Notes: generated by a model not told the origin, from the letters alone. Numbered from the stretch's first letter, positions 16,820-25,701 are shown. The stretch is 36,188 nucleotides of DNA from Algimonas arctica (GCF_014652695.1 NZ_BMZH01000018.1:1-36188); one strand, 5' to 3'. Translations and numbers: made by a program.

Positions 16820-17278
16820 TTAATGACCACTATGGTCCACTTTGGCATCAAGACAATCTTCGCCGTCGGTGTCAGTTTTGCATATCGCGGTTATTCGGTA
16901 GCTGCCGTCCCGGCCTTTTTTGACCCTGAAACTGACCTTGTCGTCTTTTGCGTAATTCGACAAATCGACAGTGGATATTGTGCCGAACCCCATTGTCATT
17001 GCGGCCATTCCAACACCTTCGATTTCCTGATGGTCAATGGTCGCTTGTGAGCGGTCTGGACTGATGGAAATGATCACGCCGGTCGAGTGTCCAGAATCCC
17101 CGTCTAATGTCGCCATACCCATACCAACAGAATCCATTGTTTTTTGTTTCATCGCGCTCTGATCCATCCCCGCATTATCCATTTGGCCATGCTCCATTTT
17201 GATGGATGTCTCAGCGCCGCAGGCGGTGAGATAAAGAGCGACCACGGCGGCGAGTGTAAGTTTTGAGATGTTATTCAT
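16820..17278 (-). CDS. cusF: CusF-like copper/silver-binding lipoprotein
   Basis: Predicted 152-residue periplasmic metal chaperone. The leader ends LYLTACG, a lipobox. A Met/His-rich stretch (HGQMDNAGMDQSAMKQ, then MDSVGMGM) precedes a CusF domain (PF11604-like) from about 60: TGVIISISPDRSQATIDHQEI, AAMTMGFG, DDKVSFRVKK and YRITAI. CusF binds Cu(I)/Ag(I) through a His and two Met with a capping Trp; His (DHQEI) and the MTM pair are present, but the KWPAMTM-type Trp position reads GMAAMTM. The C-terminus ends VDHSGH. ATG 17278-17276 overlaps the cusA stop by 4 nt (ATGA), so the two are coupled. Confidence 0.85.
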   Translation of the reverse strand: MNNISKLTLAAVVALYLTACGAETSIKMEHGQMDNAGMDQSAMKQKTMDSVGMGMATLDGDSGHSTGVIISISPDRSQATIDHQEIEGVGMAAMTMGFGTISTVDLSNYAKDDKVSFRVKKGRDGSYRITAICKTDTDGEDCLDAKVDHSGH

Positions 17279-20200
17279 GCTGTATCACTTTCAAGGTTTT
17301 TATGTGTGGGTTTGAAATATTTTGGAAGATGTCGTCCGACCCACACAAAATAGATCACTGGAATGACAATAAGCGTCAGGAGTGTTGTTGAGATCATGCC
17401 CCCGAGCATAGGAAGTGCAATACGGCGCATGACGTCAGAGCCGAGACCTTCTGTCAAAAATATCGGCGCAAGACCTGCCATTACAGTCAAGACGGTCATG
17501 AGCTTGGGACGAACCCGTAACGCCGCGCCGCGGCTGACGGCCTCAAACAGCTCAGGTTTGTTTTCGGGTCGGTCCTGACGGACCTGCTGATCGATATAGA
17601 GCAACATCACAACAGCCGTTTCGACCGCGATGCCCCCCAGCGCAATAAATCCAACGGCCACAGCCACGGAAAGATTATAGCCCGCCAAATATACTGCCCA
17701 AAGACCGCCAACGAGCCCAAAGGGCAGCGACAGCATAATGATCATTGTCCGGTCAAGCCGGCCAAAGTGCAGCATCAACAGCAGAAATATTAAACCGATC
17801 GCGGCCGGAATGGCAATTTTCAGACGCTCATTGGCGCGCTGCATCTGTTGATACTGGCCTGACCATTCAATGGCATATCCTGGCGGAAGAAAGACGGCGT
17901 CGGCGACAATCGCTTTGGCCTCATTCACATATCCGCCAAGGTCACGCCCCGCAATGTCGACAAAAACCCAGCCCGTCAAACGGGCGTTCTCAGACCGGAT
18001 CATCGGCGGGCCTTCGGTGTATGCAACGCTGGCCACTTCGCGCAGCGGGATATGCGCGCCGGTGGGTGTCGGGATCAGAATGTTACCAATATCAGCATCG
18101 GTTTCACGAAAGGCGCGTTCATATCTGAGCATAATATTATAGCGCTCACGGCCTTGAACGGACTCCGCGAGGCTCATGCCGCCCAGCGCTGTTTGAATGA
18201 CACTTTGGAATGTGCCCATATCAATATTGCGGCGCGCAAGCGCGAGCCGGTTCGGCGTAATTTCAAGATATTTGCCGCCGAGAACCCGGTCGGCAAAAGC
18301 AGACCGCGTGCCGGGAATGTCGCTGACAACGGATTCAATGTCACGGGCGATCGACTCAATCTGTGTGAGGCTGTCACCCGTCACCTTGATGCCAATCGGC
18401 GTACGGATGCCGGTTGAGACCATGTCCATACGGATTTTGATCGGATAGCCCCATGAATTTACTAGGCCCGGCATTTGTAAGCGGCTGTTCAACTCATCGA
18501 CAATTCCGTCAGCGGTCATGCCAGCGCGCCATTCGGACTTTGGTTTCAGTTTTATCCAGCTTTCAATCATCGTCAGCGGCGCCGGGTCCGTCGCCGTGTC
18601 GGCGCGACCCGCTTTGCCAAATACGCGTTCGACCTCCGGCACAGTTTTGATCACGCGGTTTGTCTGGCCGAGAATTTCACGCATTTTGGTCGCGGAGACA
18701 CCCGGCAGTGTTGTTGGCATATACAGCAGCTCGCCCTCGTAGAGCGCTGGCATAAATTCGGTTCCCAGCCTCTGGGCCGGCACGATGACGCTGGCCGTGA
18801 TGAAAAGCGTGATGAGAATGGTGAGCCATTTAAACTTTAAGGCCGCCCCTATCACTGGCTTATAAATCCAAACGAAGAAACGGTTGAGGGGGTTGGCTGT
18901 TTCAGGGCGCATTTTACCCCGTAAAAGCCAGATCATCAAAACCGGAATGAGTGTGACAGACAAAAGCGCGCCAAAGGCCATGGCATAGGTTTTGGTAAAA
19001 GCGAGCGGCGAGAAGAGGCGGTAACTCTCACCCGTCAGCGCAAAGACAGGCAAGAAAGACACAACAATAATGAGAAGCGAGAAAAACAATCCCGGACCGA
19101 CTTCCTTTGCCGCCTCAATCAGAACGCGCCTGCGTGTCGGTTCGTCCGGTTTTCCCTCAAGGTCTGCGAGTTTTCGAACCCCGTTTTCGACCATGACAAT
19201 GGACGCATCCACCATCGCACCAATAGCAATGGCAATCCCTCCCAACGACATAATATTGGCGGTTACACCTTGGGCGGACATGATGATGAAAGCGCCCAAG
19301 ACCCCGAGCGGCAATGTGATGACAGCCACGAAAGCCGCCCTGAAATGCAGTAAGAACAGGAATATAACGAGGGCCACGACAAGGCCTTCCTCAATCAGCT
19401 TATCTTCCAAGTAGGACACAGCTCCCTCAATGAGTGGGGCGCGGTCATAGACCGTGACAATTTCAACGCCCTCTGGCAGCCCACGTTGTAACGCGGCGAG
19501 CTTGTCTTTGACGCGGTCAATAACGTCCAGCGCGTTTTCGCCGTCACGCATGACAACAATGCCCGCCACGGTTTCACCTTCACCGTTCAACTCAACGATG
19601 CCGCGTCGCAACGCAGGACCTTCGACAATACGGGCGACATCCGACAGAAGAACAGGTGTTCCATCTTTGGCCAACACGACGACTTGCTCTAGATCCAGCG
19701 CTGTTTTGACATAGCCTGAGGAGCGGATGACATATTCGGTTTCGCCCTGTTCAAGAACACGGCCGCCCACTTCGCTACTAGCCGCGCGGATGGCGCGGGC
19801 GAGCGTCGCGATGGTCACGTCATAGGATTCCAACTGATTGGGGTCGATGAGAACTTGATATTCACGCTCGAAACCGCCGACGGACGCCACCTCGGAGACG
19901 CCTTCCACACCGGACAATTCCAATTTCAAGAACCAGTCCTGCAGGCTTCTGAGTTCCGCCAGATCAGTCCGACCGCTCTTATCGACCAAAGCATATTGGT
20001 AAATCCAGCCAACCCCTGTCGCGTCAGGCCCGATTTGCGGCACGGCATTGTCCGGCAATTCAGACCCCAAGCGTGACAGGGCTTCGACAACGCGGGAGCG
20101 GGCCCAATAAGGGTCGACGCTATCTTCAAAAATGACATAGACGAAGCTCGTACCAAACATGGAGGAGCCGCGAACATCTTTCGTTTTCGGCAGCCCCAGT

Positions 20201-20469
20201 AAGTTTGTCGAGAGCGGATAGGTCACCAGATCTTCCACGATTTGAGGTGACTGCCCCGGGAATTCCGTTCGGATGATGACCTGTGTATCCGTCAAATCCG
20301 GGATGGCATCGAGCGGCATATTCTTGAGCGATATCCAGCCAGCAACCGCGAGGGCCAAGGCCATGACAACGATAATTAGTTGATTGGCGACGGACCAGCC
20401 GATCAGCTTTGCAACCGCTGACTTTGACGGATCCCTGCCCGCAAGATTTTCGCCTGTCACCTTGCTCAT
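17275..20469 (-). CDS. cusA: CusA-type heavy-metal efflux RND pump
   Basis: Predicted 1064-residue inner-membrane proton-driven transporter that exports Cu(I)/Ag(I) with CusB and CusC. Length and sequence match the HME-RND family throughout: N-terminal helix after VANQLIIVVMALALAV, PLDAIPDLTDTQVIIRTEFPG, porter domains, GGIAIAIGAMVDASIVMVEN with the proton-relay acidic residues in TM4, and LRVRPKLMTV near the end. The three methionines that bind metal in E. coli CusA appear kept: LLYMPTTLPG, APLTMIESW and IRMDMVSTGIRTPIG. That argues for monovalent copper/silver rather than Zn/Co. The gene overlaps cusB by 4 nt upstream and cusF by 4 nt downstream. Confidence 0.95.
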   Translation of the reverse strand: MSKVTGENLAGRDPSKSAVAKLIGWSVANQLIIVVMALALAVAGWISLKNMPLDAIPDLTDTQVIIRTEFPGQSPQIVEDLVTYPLSTNLLGLPKTKDVRGSSMFGTSFVYVIFEDSVDPYWARSRVVEALSRLGSELPDNAVPQIGPDATGVGWIYQYALVDKSGRTDLAELRSLQDWFLKLELSGVEGVSEVASVGGFEREYQVLIDPNQLESYDVTIATLARAIRAASSEVGGRVLEQGETEYVIRSSGYVKTALDLEQVVVLAKDGTPVLLSDVARIVEGPALRRGIVELNGEGETVAGIVVMRDGENALDVIDRVKDKLAALQRGLPEGVEIVTVYDRAPLIEGAVSYLEDKLIEEGLVVALVIFLFLLHFRAAFVAVITLPLGVLGAFIIMSAQGVTANIMSLGGIAIAIGAMVDASIVMVENGVRKLADLEGKPDEPTRRRVLIEAAKEVGPGLFFSLLIIVVSFLPVFALTGESYRLFSPLAFTKTYAMAFGALLSVTLIPVLMIWLLRGKMRPETANPLNRFFVWIYKPVIGAALKFKWLTILITLFITASVIVPAQRLGTEFMPALYEGELLYMPTTLPGVSATKMREILGQTNRVIKTVPEVERVFGKAGRADTATDPAPLTMIESWIKLKPKSEWRAGMTADGIVDELNSRLQMPGLVNSWGYPIKIRMDMVSTGIRTPIGIKVTGDSLTQIESIARDIESVVSDIPGTRSAFADRVLGGKYLEITPNRLALARRNIDMGTFQSVIQTALGGMSLAESVQGRERYNIMLRYERAFRETDADIGNILIPTPTGAHIPLREVASVAYTEGPPMIRSENARLTGWVFVDIAGRDLGGYVNEAKAIVADAVFLPPGYAIEWSGQYQQMQRANERLKIAIPAAIGLIFLLLMLHFGRLDRTMIIMLSLPFGLVGGLWAVYLAGYNLSVAVAVGFIALGGIAVETAVVMLLYIDQQVRQDRPENKPELFEAVSRGAALRVRPKLMTVLTVMAGLAPIFLTEGLGSDVMRRIALPMLGGMISTTLLTLIVIPVIYFVWVGRHLPKYFKPTHKNLESDTA

Positions 20470-22313
20470 GGGGTTTCACCTGCACTTGCAGGCCTCATAG
20501 GGTCAGGCCACGGGATGACTTGAGCATTGGCATTTGAATAAGGATTCGCAGGTAATCCTCCGTCTTGAAGCCAAAGCCGCCCTGTTTCGTCATCGCTGTA
20601 AAATATAAGACCTTCAGTTTTATAATGGGCGGGCGCTCCCTGCGTGAGCCACGGATCAAGCGCCGTCATTAAAGTGGATAGCTCACTGGCTAATGGCGAC
20701 CCTGTCGGGTTGTCTTTCGCACCGTATATGGCGCGTTCCGCAGCATCCAAAATCGGCATAAGTCTGGAGCCCGTAAACCGGATTTTTAAGTTCTCAATCA
20801 GTGTAAGTGTCGGGTCGAGAAAGGAAGGGTCAATCGAATAGCCGTCGATCAGGGCTTCGTGGAAATAAAGCGCCGTATCAACCATGTGGTCAATCTGGCT
20901 GAGTGTGCCACCATCAATCGGCAGGTCTGATAGCGCTGTTGAGCTATCAAATCCGGAGGTCGGTTCGCTTAGCTTTGATAAGCCTTCCCGCAGGTTCGCC
21001 TCGGAATCGAGCATGAACTGCCCACTTGCGACAATACGTTCACCGGATTTGAGACCCAATAAAACCTCAGTCCGTCCGCCTATGCTGGTCCCGATTTCTA
21101 TTGCCCGCGGTTCAAACCGGCCCTCGCCGAGCGCGATGATAACATGCGCGCCACGGGAGTCGCGCAGAACCGCTTGGCTCGGCACGGAAAGTTGCGTCGT
21201 AGGCGGCGTTTCTGACAGACCGGCCTCAAAGGTAATGTCGGCATAGGCTCCGGGTCGCAAAGACCCTGAAACATTATCAACACTAATCCTGACGCGCGCG
21301 GTTCGTGTTTTCACGTCAATGGTCGGGTAGATATAATCAACCGTGCCGGTTCGGGCGGCATCCGGGGCGCTTTCAAATTTCAACTGCGCCGTATTGCCAA
21401 TGCGCATCGCGGGTAAATCCGACTCGGGCACAGACGCGATGACCCACACTTTATCGTAGGCCTGTAACTCCATAACGGCGTCGCCGGGTTTTAAGTAATC
21501 GCCATCTCGCACCATCAGCGCCGTCACCACACCCGCGCTTTCCGCATAAATCGGAACAGTCTCAACCAGCTCACGGGTCTCCGTCAGGCGGTCCACGAGG
21601 TTGGTTTGCATGCCCTTGGAGAGCAGCCTTTGCCGCACGGACGCGATCCGCCGCGCATTGCCGATCTGGAGCGAGGCCAGATAGTCCTTTTGCGCCGCGA
21701 TCAACTCAGGTGTGTAAATGCTATAAAGACGCTGACCTCGGCGAACGATGTCTCCTTCCGCACGCACACTCAGGCCACTGATCCAGCCTTCCAACCGTGA
21801 GGCCACCATCGATTCAAGCCGCGTATTGGGCTCCACTGTGCCGAAAGCGCGCAAGCTCTGCGTAAAATCGGATGTGCTGACAAGGGCTGTTCTTATGCCC
21901 ATCGTCTGGATCATTTCGGGAGAGACGCTCACGCCGCCGCTTTGCTTTTCACTCTCGTAGACGGGAATATAATCCATCCCCATACTGTCTTTTTTAGGCA
22001 CGGGAGACGTGTCCGGGAGGCCCATCGGATTTTTGTAATAGAGGATGTCGCCCGTGCCGGACGACGTCGAAGACCCGCTCTCTTTGACAGGCACAAGATC
22101 CATGCCACAGATTGGGCAGCTCCCCTGAGGGTCATCGGAAATATAATGCGGGTGCATGGGGCATGTGTAAGCGCCCGTTTCAGCATGGGATGTGTCTGTC
22201 TGTGTTTGGGAAGACTGACGGCCCTGCAAGACCGCATCATTTCTTGCGGCGGGGTCACACGCCGCCAAGATCAACGCAAGGCCGAGTAGAGGCGCGGTTT
22301 TATAATAGCTCAT
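20466..22313 (-). CDS. cusB: CusB-type RND periplasmic adaptor with heavy-metal-binding domains
   Basis: Predicted 615-residue membrane-fusion lipoprotein (leader ends LILAAC). Near residues 48-78 is a heavy-metal-binding domain: YTCPMHPHYISDDPQG, then CPICGMDLVPV. A second similar strand pattern follows (ILYYKNPMGLPDTSPVPKKD, then GMDYIPVYE). The adaptor proper has a lipoyl-like hairpin (RLEGWISGLSVRAEGDIV), an alpha hairpin (PELIAAQKDYLASL) and beta-barrel domains (YDKVWVIASVPESDLPAM). The C-terminal 140 residues resemble DUF3347 (HMVDTALYFHEAL; LWLQDGGLPANPY), but the metal-binding Cys/Met residues usual there are not seen. It overlaps cusC by 4 nt upstream and cusA by 4 nt downstream. Confidence 0.93.
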   Translation of the reverse strand: MSYYKTAPLLGLALILAACDPAARNDAVLQGRQSSQTQTDTSHAETGAYTCPMHPHYISDDPQGSCPICGMDLVPVKESGSSTSSGTGDILYYKNPMGLPDTSPVPKKDSMGMDYIPVYESEKQSGGVSVSPEMIQTMGIRTALVSTSDFTQSLRAFGTVEPNTRLESMVASRLEGWISGLSVRAEGDIVRRGQRLYSIYTPELIAAQKDYLASLQIGNARRIASVRQRLLSKGMQTNLVDRLTETRELVETVPIYAESAGVVTALMVRDGDYLKPGDAVMELQAYDKVWVIASVPESDLPAMRIGNTAQLKFESAPDAARTGTVDYIYPTIDVKTRTARVRISVDNVSGSLRPGAYADITFEAGLSETPPTTQLSVPSQAVLRDSRGAHVIIALGEGRFEPRAIEIGTSIGGRTEVLLGLKSGERIVASGQFMLDSEANLREGLSKLSEPTSGFDSSTALSDLPIDGGTLSQIDHMVDTALYFHEALIDGYSIDPSFLDPTLTLIENLKIRFTGSRLMPILDAAERAIYGAKDNPTGSPLASELSTLMTALDPWLTQGAPAHYKTEGLIFYSDDETGRLWLQDGGLPANPYSNANAQVIPWPDPMRPASAGETP

Positions 22314-23653
22314 GATGACACCAATAGGCTGTTCATTTTTGCGATCATCTGATCACGCAGAGTGTGTTGTTTGACGATTTCAGCACGCAGCATAAGAACG
22401 GCAATTTCGCCGTCCAAGATCGACGAATAATCCCCCGTGCCCGCCTCATAGGTGATCAACTGCGCCGCGGTTTGCACGTCAATGGCCCGTATTTTCTGCT
22501 CGATGATTTGAGTGTTTCTAACGGCCGTCCGGCGTCTAGCCTCATAGCGTGACCACTCAGACTGAACTTGCCGCGCAATCGCCGTTCGCCGTGCTAGCGC
22601 GGCCTGTTTGTCTGTTTTAGCGGCGCGCAGATTAGGTTCTTGGCGTTTACCAGCCCATAAAGGGATCGAGAAACTGACCCCGCCGGACACCCAATCGTCT
22701 CCGTCAAAGTTAGACCGCGGGCCTTTTCCAGATTCCCGCTGTTGATAGGTTAGATTGACACCCCAATCAGGTTTAAAATCGGCTTTCGCGCGTTGCACAT
22801 CGGCATCGGATATATCGACGGCCGCGTCCGCCACGCGGACGTCATAAAACCCTAACGCATTTCCAACCCAAGCGGTTTTCGAAAGCCTCGGCATGTCTGT
22901 ATCAGGAATGAAGCCGAGAAGATTGACGAGCTCGGCATTGATCTCGGCCTCGCGTCCGTCCAGCTCTGCCAAAGACAAAACGACTTCCGTGCGCTCTACG
23001 TCAACTTTTGCTAGCCGGAAAACTAGCGGGCGACTCGCATTGATTTCGATGTCGATGATATCGGCCAATTCATCATATTTGGCGTGACGCGCTGCCGCCA
23101 AATCACGCTGCTCATTGAGACTTTGTTTCTCGATCAAATAGACCAAGACCATGCCGCGAAGCCGGGCATATTGTTGCTCGCGTTCTAATTCCTGAGCGTC
23201 GGCCTGTCGGGTTGATTTCAAGGCATTGGCTTCGCGTTCCGACCGGCTAGGCAAGGCCTGACGTATCCCCACGGCTTTGTTGGAGGGGAGATATTCGGTT
23301 AAAGACGGGTCAAACAGCGGCACATTGTTAAGTTGCAATGAGACCACTGGGTCTGGCAGTCCAAGCGCGCCTTCTGCACGCTGTCGGTTGGCTTGCGCGC
23401 TCAGGTCAAGGGCATTGAGCGACGGATGCGCGCGCAATATCTCCTCTAGCTCTGAAAACGCGACAATGCGTGTCTCAGCGCGGGCATATTGCAAAGGCGC
23501 GATTTTGGAAGCACCTATTAATTCAGGCTCATAGAGCCTGTCTTGGGCGCTCACTGTTGAATGCAGGCTAAGAACACTAATGCCCCCGAACAGAAGCGAC
23601 AGTGTTCCTGCCCGCAGCGGGACATGAGGACGTGATAGGTAGCGGATATACAT
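22310..23653 (-). CDS. cusC: CusC-type TolC-family outer-membrane efflux protein
   Basis: Predicted 447-residue outer-membrane channel with a signal peptide (GTLSLLFGGISVLSLHSTVSA). It shows the doubled helical layout of TolC-family proteins: HPSLNALDLSAQANRQRAEG, then GLPDPVVSLQLNNVPL, and later ADAAVDISDADVQRAKAD, then FKPDWGVNLTYQQRESG and GGVSFSIPLWAG. The final helix contains YEAGTGDYSSILDGE, a usual family pattern. The start ATG 23653 lies 69 nt after the upstream Cys-rich gene. It completes the CusCBA tripartite pump; overlap with cusB is 4 nt. Confidence 0.88.
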   Translation of the reverse strand: MYIRYLSRPHVPLRAGTLSLLFGGISVLSLHSTVSAQDRLYEPELIGASKIAPLQYARAETRIVAFSELEEILRAHPSLNALDLSAQANRQRAEGALGLPDPVVSLQLNNVPLFDPSLTEYLPSNKAVGIRQALPSRSEREANALKSTRQADAQELEREQQYARLRGMVLVYLIEKQSLNEQRDLAAARHAKYDELADIIDIEINASRPLVFRLAKVDVERTEVVLSLAELDGREAEINAELVNLLGFIPDTDMPRLSKTAWVGNALGFYDVRVADAAVDISDADVQRAKADFKPDWGVNLTYQQRESGKGPRSNFDGDDWVSGGVSFSIPLWAGKRQEPNLRAAKTDKQAALARRTAIARQVQSEWSRYEARRRTAVRNTQIIEQKIRAIDVQTAAQLITYEAGTGDYSSILDGEIAVLMLRAEIVKQHTLRDQMIAKMNSLLVSS

Positions 23654-23722
23654 CCGGTAATCTCCAGTTAAACAGGCGAATACGCGCAGAGTAAGACTCT
23701 GAGCAACGGGTCTGTCAGGAGA

Positions 23723-24139
23723 TTAAATTATCAGGATGTCTGCACGAGAAAGCGGGCTGTCATTGAGCCGGACGTCCTGTTTCGAAGGAGGGCCCGTGCT
23801 GCATAAAAGCCGGACTTCAGAACGTGGTAGAACGGAAGTCCGATTGATCAGCGCGACAAATTTTAGATCAGACAGCGTTATCACGCTTAGATCCGCATCC
23901 GCCGACGAGGATAAGACGACACAATCATCACATGATGAGCAGTATTTTTCCGGGGTTTGCAGATCAATTTCGTTTGATTGAACGTCATCAATTGTGTGGC
24001 AGGAGGGCGCCGTCGCCACAGCTGTATGAGCCGTCAACAGAGTGGCGCTCACATGTCCGGTCAGACAACAGGGCATGATGGGCATGACCATCATTATCAT
24101 GGCCGCAAACGCGCATAAGATTGTCGGAATGACTCTCAT
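23723..24139 (-). CDS. Cys-rich exported protein, first gene of the copper operon
   Basis: Predicted protein of about 138 residues. The hydrophobic leader (TILCAFAAMIMMVMPIMPCC) suggests a signal peptide or anchor. Cysteines cluster in MPCCLTGH, PSCHT, EKYCSSCDDCVV and LLCSTG; the C-terminus is polar. It resembles the small cysteine/histidine proteins placed at the head of copper efflux operons (DUF2946-like in style), but I cannot assign a family. The start is uncertain: ATG 24139 is used here, and a TTG six codons upstream (24157) is also in frame; neither has a clear ribosome site. It is directly downstream of the CsoR-type operator and upstream of cusC, so it is probably copper-induced and may bind copper (inference). 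Confidence 0.6.
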   Translation of the reverse strand: MRVIPTILCAFAAMIMMVMPIMPCCLTGHVSATLLTAHTAVATAPSCHTIDDVQSNEIDLQTPEKYCSSCDDCVVLSSSADADLSVITLSDLKFVALINRTSVLPRSEVRLLCSTGPPSKQDVRLNDSPLSRADILII

Positions 24140-24174
24140 CCTTGCAACATAACGCAAAAAACTTAAAAAAGTAA

Positions 24175-24191
24175 ATACCCCTAAGGGGCAT
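24175..24191. promoter_or_regulatory. CsoR-type operator in the divergent csoR/cus promoter region
   Basis: ATACCCCTAAGGGGCAT is a near-perfect palindrome with the G/C-tract spacing of CsoR operators (TACCCC...GGGGTA). It lies between the minus-strand cus operon and the plus-strand csoR gene. A bound repressor would be expected to block both promoters until copper binds. I cannot fix the -35/-10 boxes. Confidence 0.75.
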
Positions 24192-24231
24192 CCTTACCGC
24201 GCAACACTGTCACGACTTCGTGTGAAAATAG

Positions 24232-24516
24232 ATGAGAGATAGAATGTCTATTCATTCCGCCAAGACCGTAAACCGCCTAAAACGAATTGAAGGTCAGGTT
24301 CGCGGCATTATTAAAATGCTGGAAGATGAGCGTTATTGCATCGACGTTTTAACGCAGATGCAAGCGGTCAAATCTGCACTGGCGCGTGCGGAAAGCGAAA
24401 TTCTCAAAGATCATGCTGGCGGCTGCATTTATGCGGCTATCCAATCCGGCGATGAAGCCGATCAACGCGAAAAGGTCGCCGAGCTGATCGATCTTTTTGA
24501 CCGGCTGAAGCGCTGA
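24232..24516 (+). CDS. csoR: CsoR/RcnR-family copper-sensing repressor
   Basis: Predicted cytosolic all-helical DNA-binding repressor of 94 residues. The family signature is clear: [20 protein letters not shown], then [17 protein letters not shown] and KDHAGGC. The copper ligands of CsoR are present as C36, H61 and C65 (numbered from ATG 24232), the C-H-C pattern of copper sensors, not the nickel/cobalt RcnR set. ATG 24244 (MSIHSAK) is an alternative start and has GAGAG just upstream. It is divergent from the cus operon with a matching palindrome between them, so it most likely represses both itself and cus. Confidence 0.93.
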   Translation: MRDRMSIHSAKTVNRLKRIEGQVRGIIKMLEDERYCIDVLTQMQAVKSALARAESEILKDHAGGCIYAAIQSGDEADQREKVAELIDLFDRLKR

Positions 24517-24548
24517 GTTCCGACACGTGAAATGTCCCTTCGTGTCTC

Positions 24549-24566
24549 GGGCTCTCAATAAAGCCC
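24549..24566 (+). terminator. Possible csoR terminator hairpin
   Basis: GGGCT (24549-24553) pairs with AGCCC (24562-24566) around an 8-nt loop, 32 nt after the csoR stop. No T-run follows, so it is weak. Confidence 0.3.
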
Positions 24567-24581
24567 TCAAATATCTAGAAC

Positions 24582-24599
24582 GGCCTTGTCAGTTTAAGT
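24582..24599 (+). repeat. Solo IS6-type terminal motif
   Basis: GGCCTTGTCAGTTTAAGT matches the left tips of the IS6-type elements at 8613, 11460 and 15126, with no clear transposase attached. Confidence 0.6.
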
Positions 24600-24705
24600 G
24601 ATGACCCAACCGTTTTGACCAGAAACGGATATACATCCGCACCGCACGTTTGATCAGTTCATTTGCATTGCAATTGTCATCGCTAACATAATTCGATGTG
24701 GTCAT
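24589..24705 (-). CDS. Possible 38-residue ORF ending inside the IS6-type tip
   Basis: The minus strand reads MTTSNYVSDDNCNANELIKR, then AVRMYIRFWSKRLGHHLN and stops in the tip. It has no evident ribosome site. The AVRMYIRF part faintly recalls VMMYVRF of the IS6 transposase, so it may be a transposase scrap rather than a gene. Confidence 0.2.
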   Translation of the reverse strand: MTTSNYVSDDNCNANELIKRAVRMYIRFWSKRLGHHLN

Positions 24706-24772
24706 TTTTATAAAGGTCGCAAACATCCACGAACACGATGCTGTTCCCAAGGGCCTCATTGATACAAGTTAG

Positions 24773-25485
24773 GGCGGACCGCAGATTGAAGCTTGGTTGC
24801 CAGAACAGTCATTGTGCACGCTTGGCACTGTTAATGCCGCCCTCGATATGCTGGTCCGCTATCGCTCTAACCCCTCTGCGGCCATGCTCGATTACGGCCA
24901 GTCTTGGCAAAACTGGTGGGCCCAAAACACCAACACCCAGCCGTGGCTTATCTCAGACGCCTTTGGCGATTGGTCTCTAGCGCCCCGGAAATGCAAGACT
25001 GGAATGGCAATGGCGATCCAAAGCTGGCGGGCTATACGGGACGCGTTTCGTTCGCGCGAACCTTCACGCTGACCGAGGCGCAAGCCCGGCAGGATGCAAC
25101 CCTCTCCCTCGGAATTATTTATGAGAAAGACCTGACTTGGGTGAACGGCACACTCGTCGGCGCAACGGATAGCTGGAGTGAAGGACAGCGATATGCGGTC
25201 GCCAAGCAATCTCTGCGAAGCGGTCATAACACTATCATCACACTGGCTGAAAACGGTTACGGCGCTGGGGGCATGATGGGACCGAATGAAGAGGCCTATC
25301 TGTCTTTTGTCGCAGGTCCACCAATCGATCTGAATGGCAACTGGCGATATAAAATTGCAAAGAAGCACGGCCCCGCACCCTGGGTTGATGATCGGGGTCG
25401 TGCGGATGGGACGCCCATTATTACCACCGCGTCACCAAAGGTTCGATTGGTATTGACCGGACCGCGTCAGGGACTGATTCGCTAA
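24773..25485 (+). pseudogene. Sialate O-acetylesterase-like enzyme, fragment with frameshift
   Basis: From 24773 (after a TAG) one frame reads GGPQIEAWLPEQSLCTLGTV, then DMLVRYRSN, LDYGQSWQNWWAQN and PWLISDAFGDWS. Near 24977-24990 the frame changes and continues PEMQDWNGNGDPKLAGYTG, then RVSFARTFTLTEAQ, LSLGIIYEKDLTWVNGTLVG, and NTIITLAENGYGAGG to the TAA at 25485. The second part is the jelly-roll insert seen in sialate O-acetylesterases (LSLG.I.D.TWVNG). The usual N-terminal SGNH nucleophile region and the C-terminal half of the hydrolase domain are missing. It is a fossil of a sialic-acid or glycan esterase. Confidence 0.6.
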
Positions 25486-25599
25486 ACCACTATACAGAAC
25501 TAGAACAGAGGTCAGACGCCAGTCCCAGTAGATCACCCCAATGACAGGAATTAGATTGGAGAAAAGATAAGGATCAATGTGAGGGAACGCGGAGACGTC

Positions 25600-25701
25600 A
25601 TGTACCTATCCATTTTGCCTAAACGACCCATAGAGATTTTACTAAATATCATGAAAATCAAGAATGTTTTGGAAGAGGAAAGACAACTTGCAAATCATTG
25701 A
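25600..25701 (+). CDS. Possible 33-residue ORF, perhaps a signalling-protein scrap
   Basis: ATG 25600 has GGAG at 25591-25594, 5 nt upstream. The product reads MYLSILPKRPIEILLNIMKI, then KNVLEEERQLANH. The coiled end (VLEEERQLANH) looks like the linker before GGDEF domains, so this may be the remnant of a larger gene. The rest of 25486-25798 shows no gene. Confidence 0.25.
   Translation: MYLSILPKRPIEILLNIMKIKNVLEEERQLANH

Noticed and set aside
17363-19714. Several long open frames on the plus strand inside cusA
   Set aside because: They are antisense shadows of a highly conserved RND gene and show no family features.
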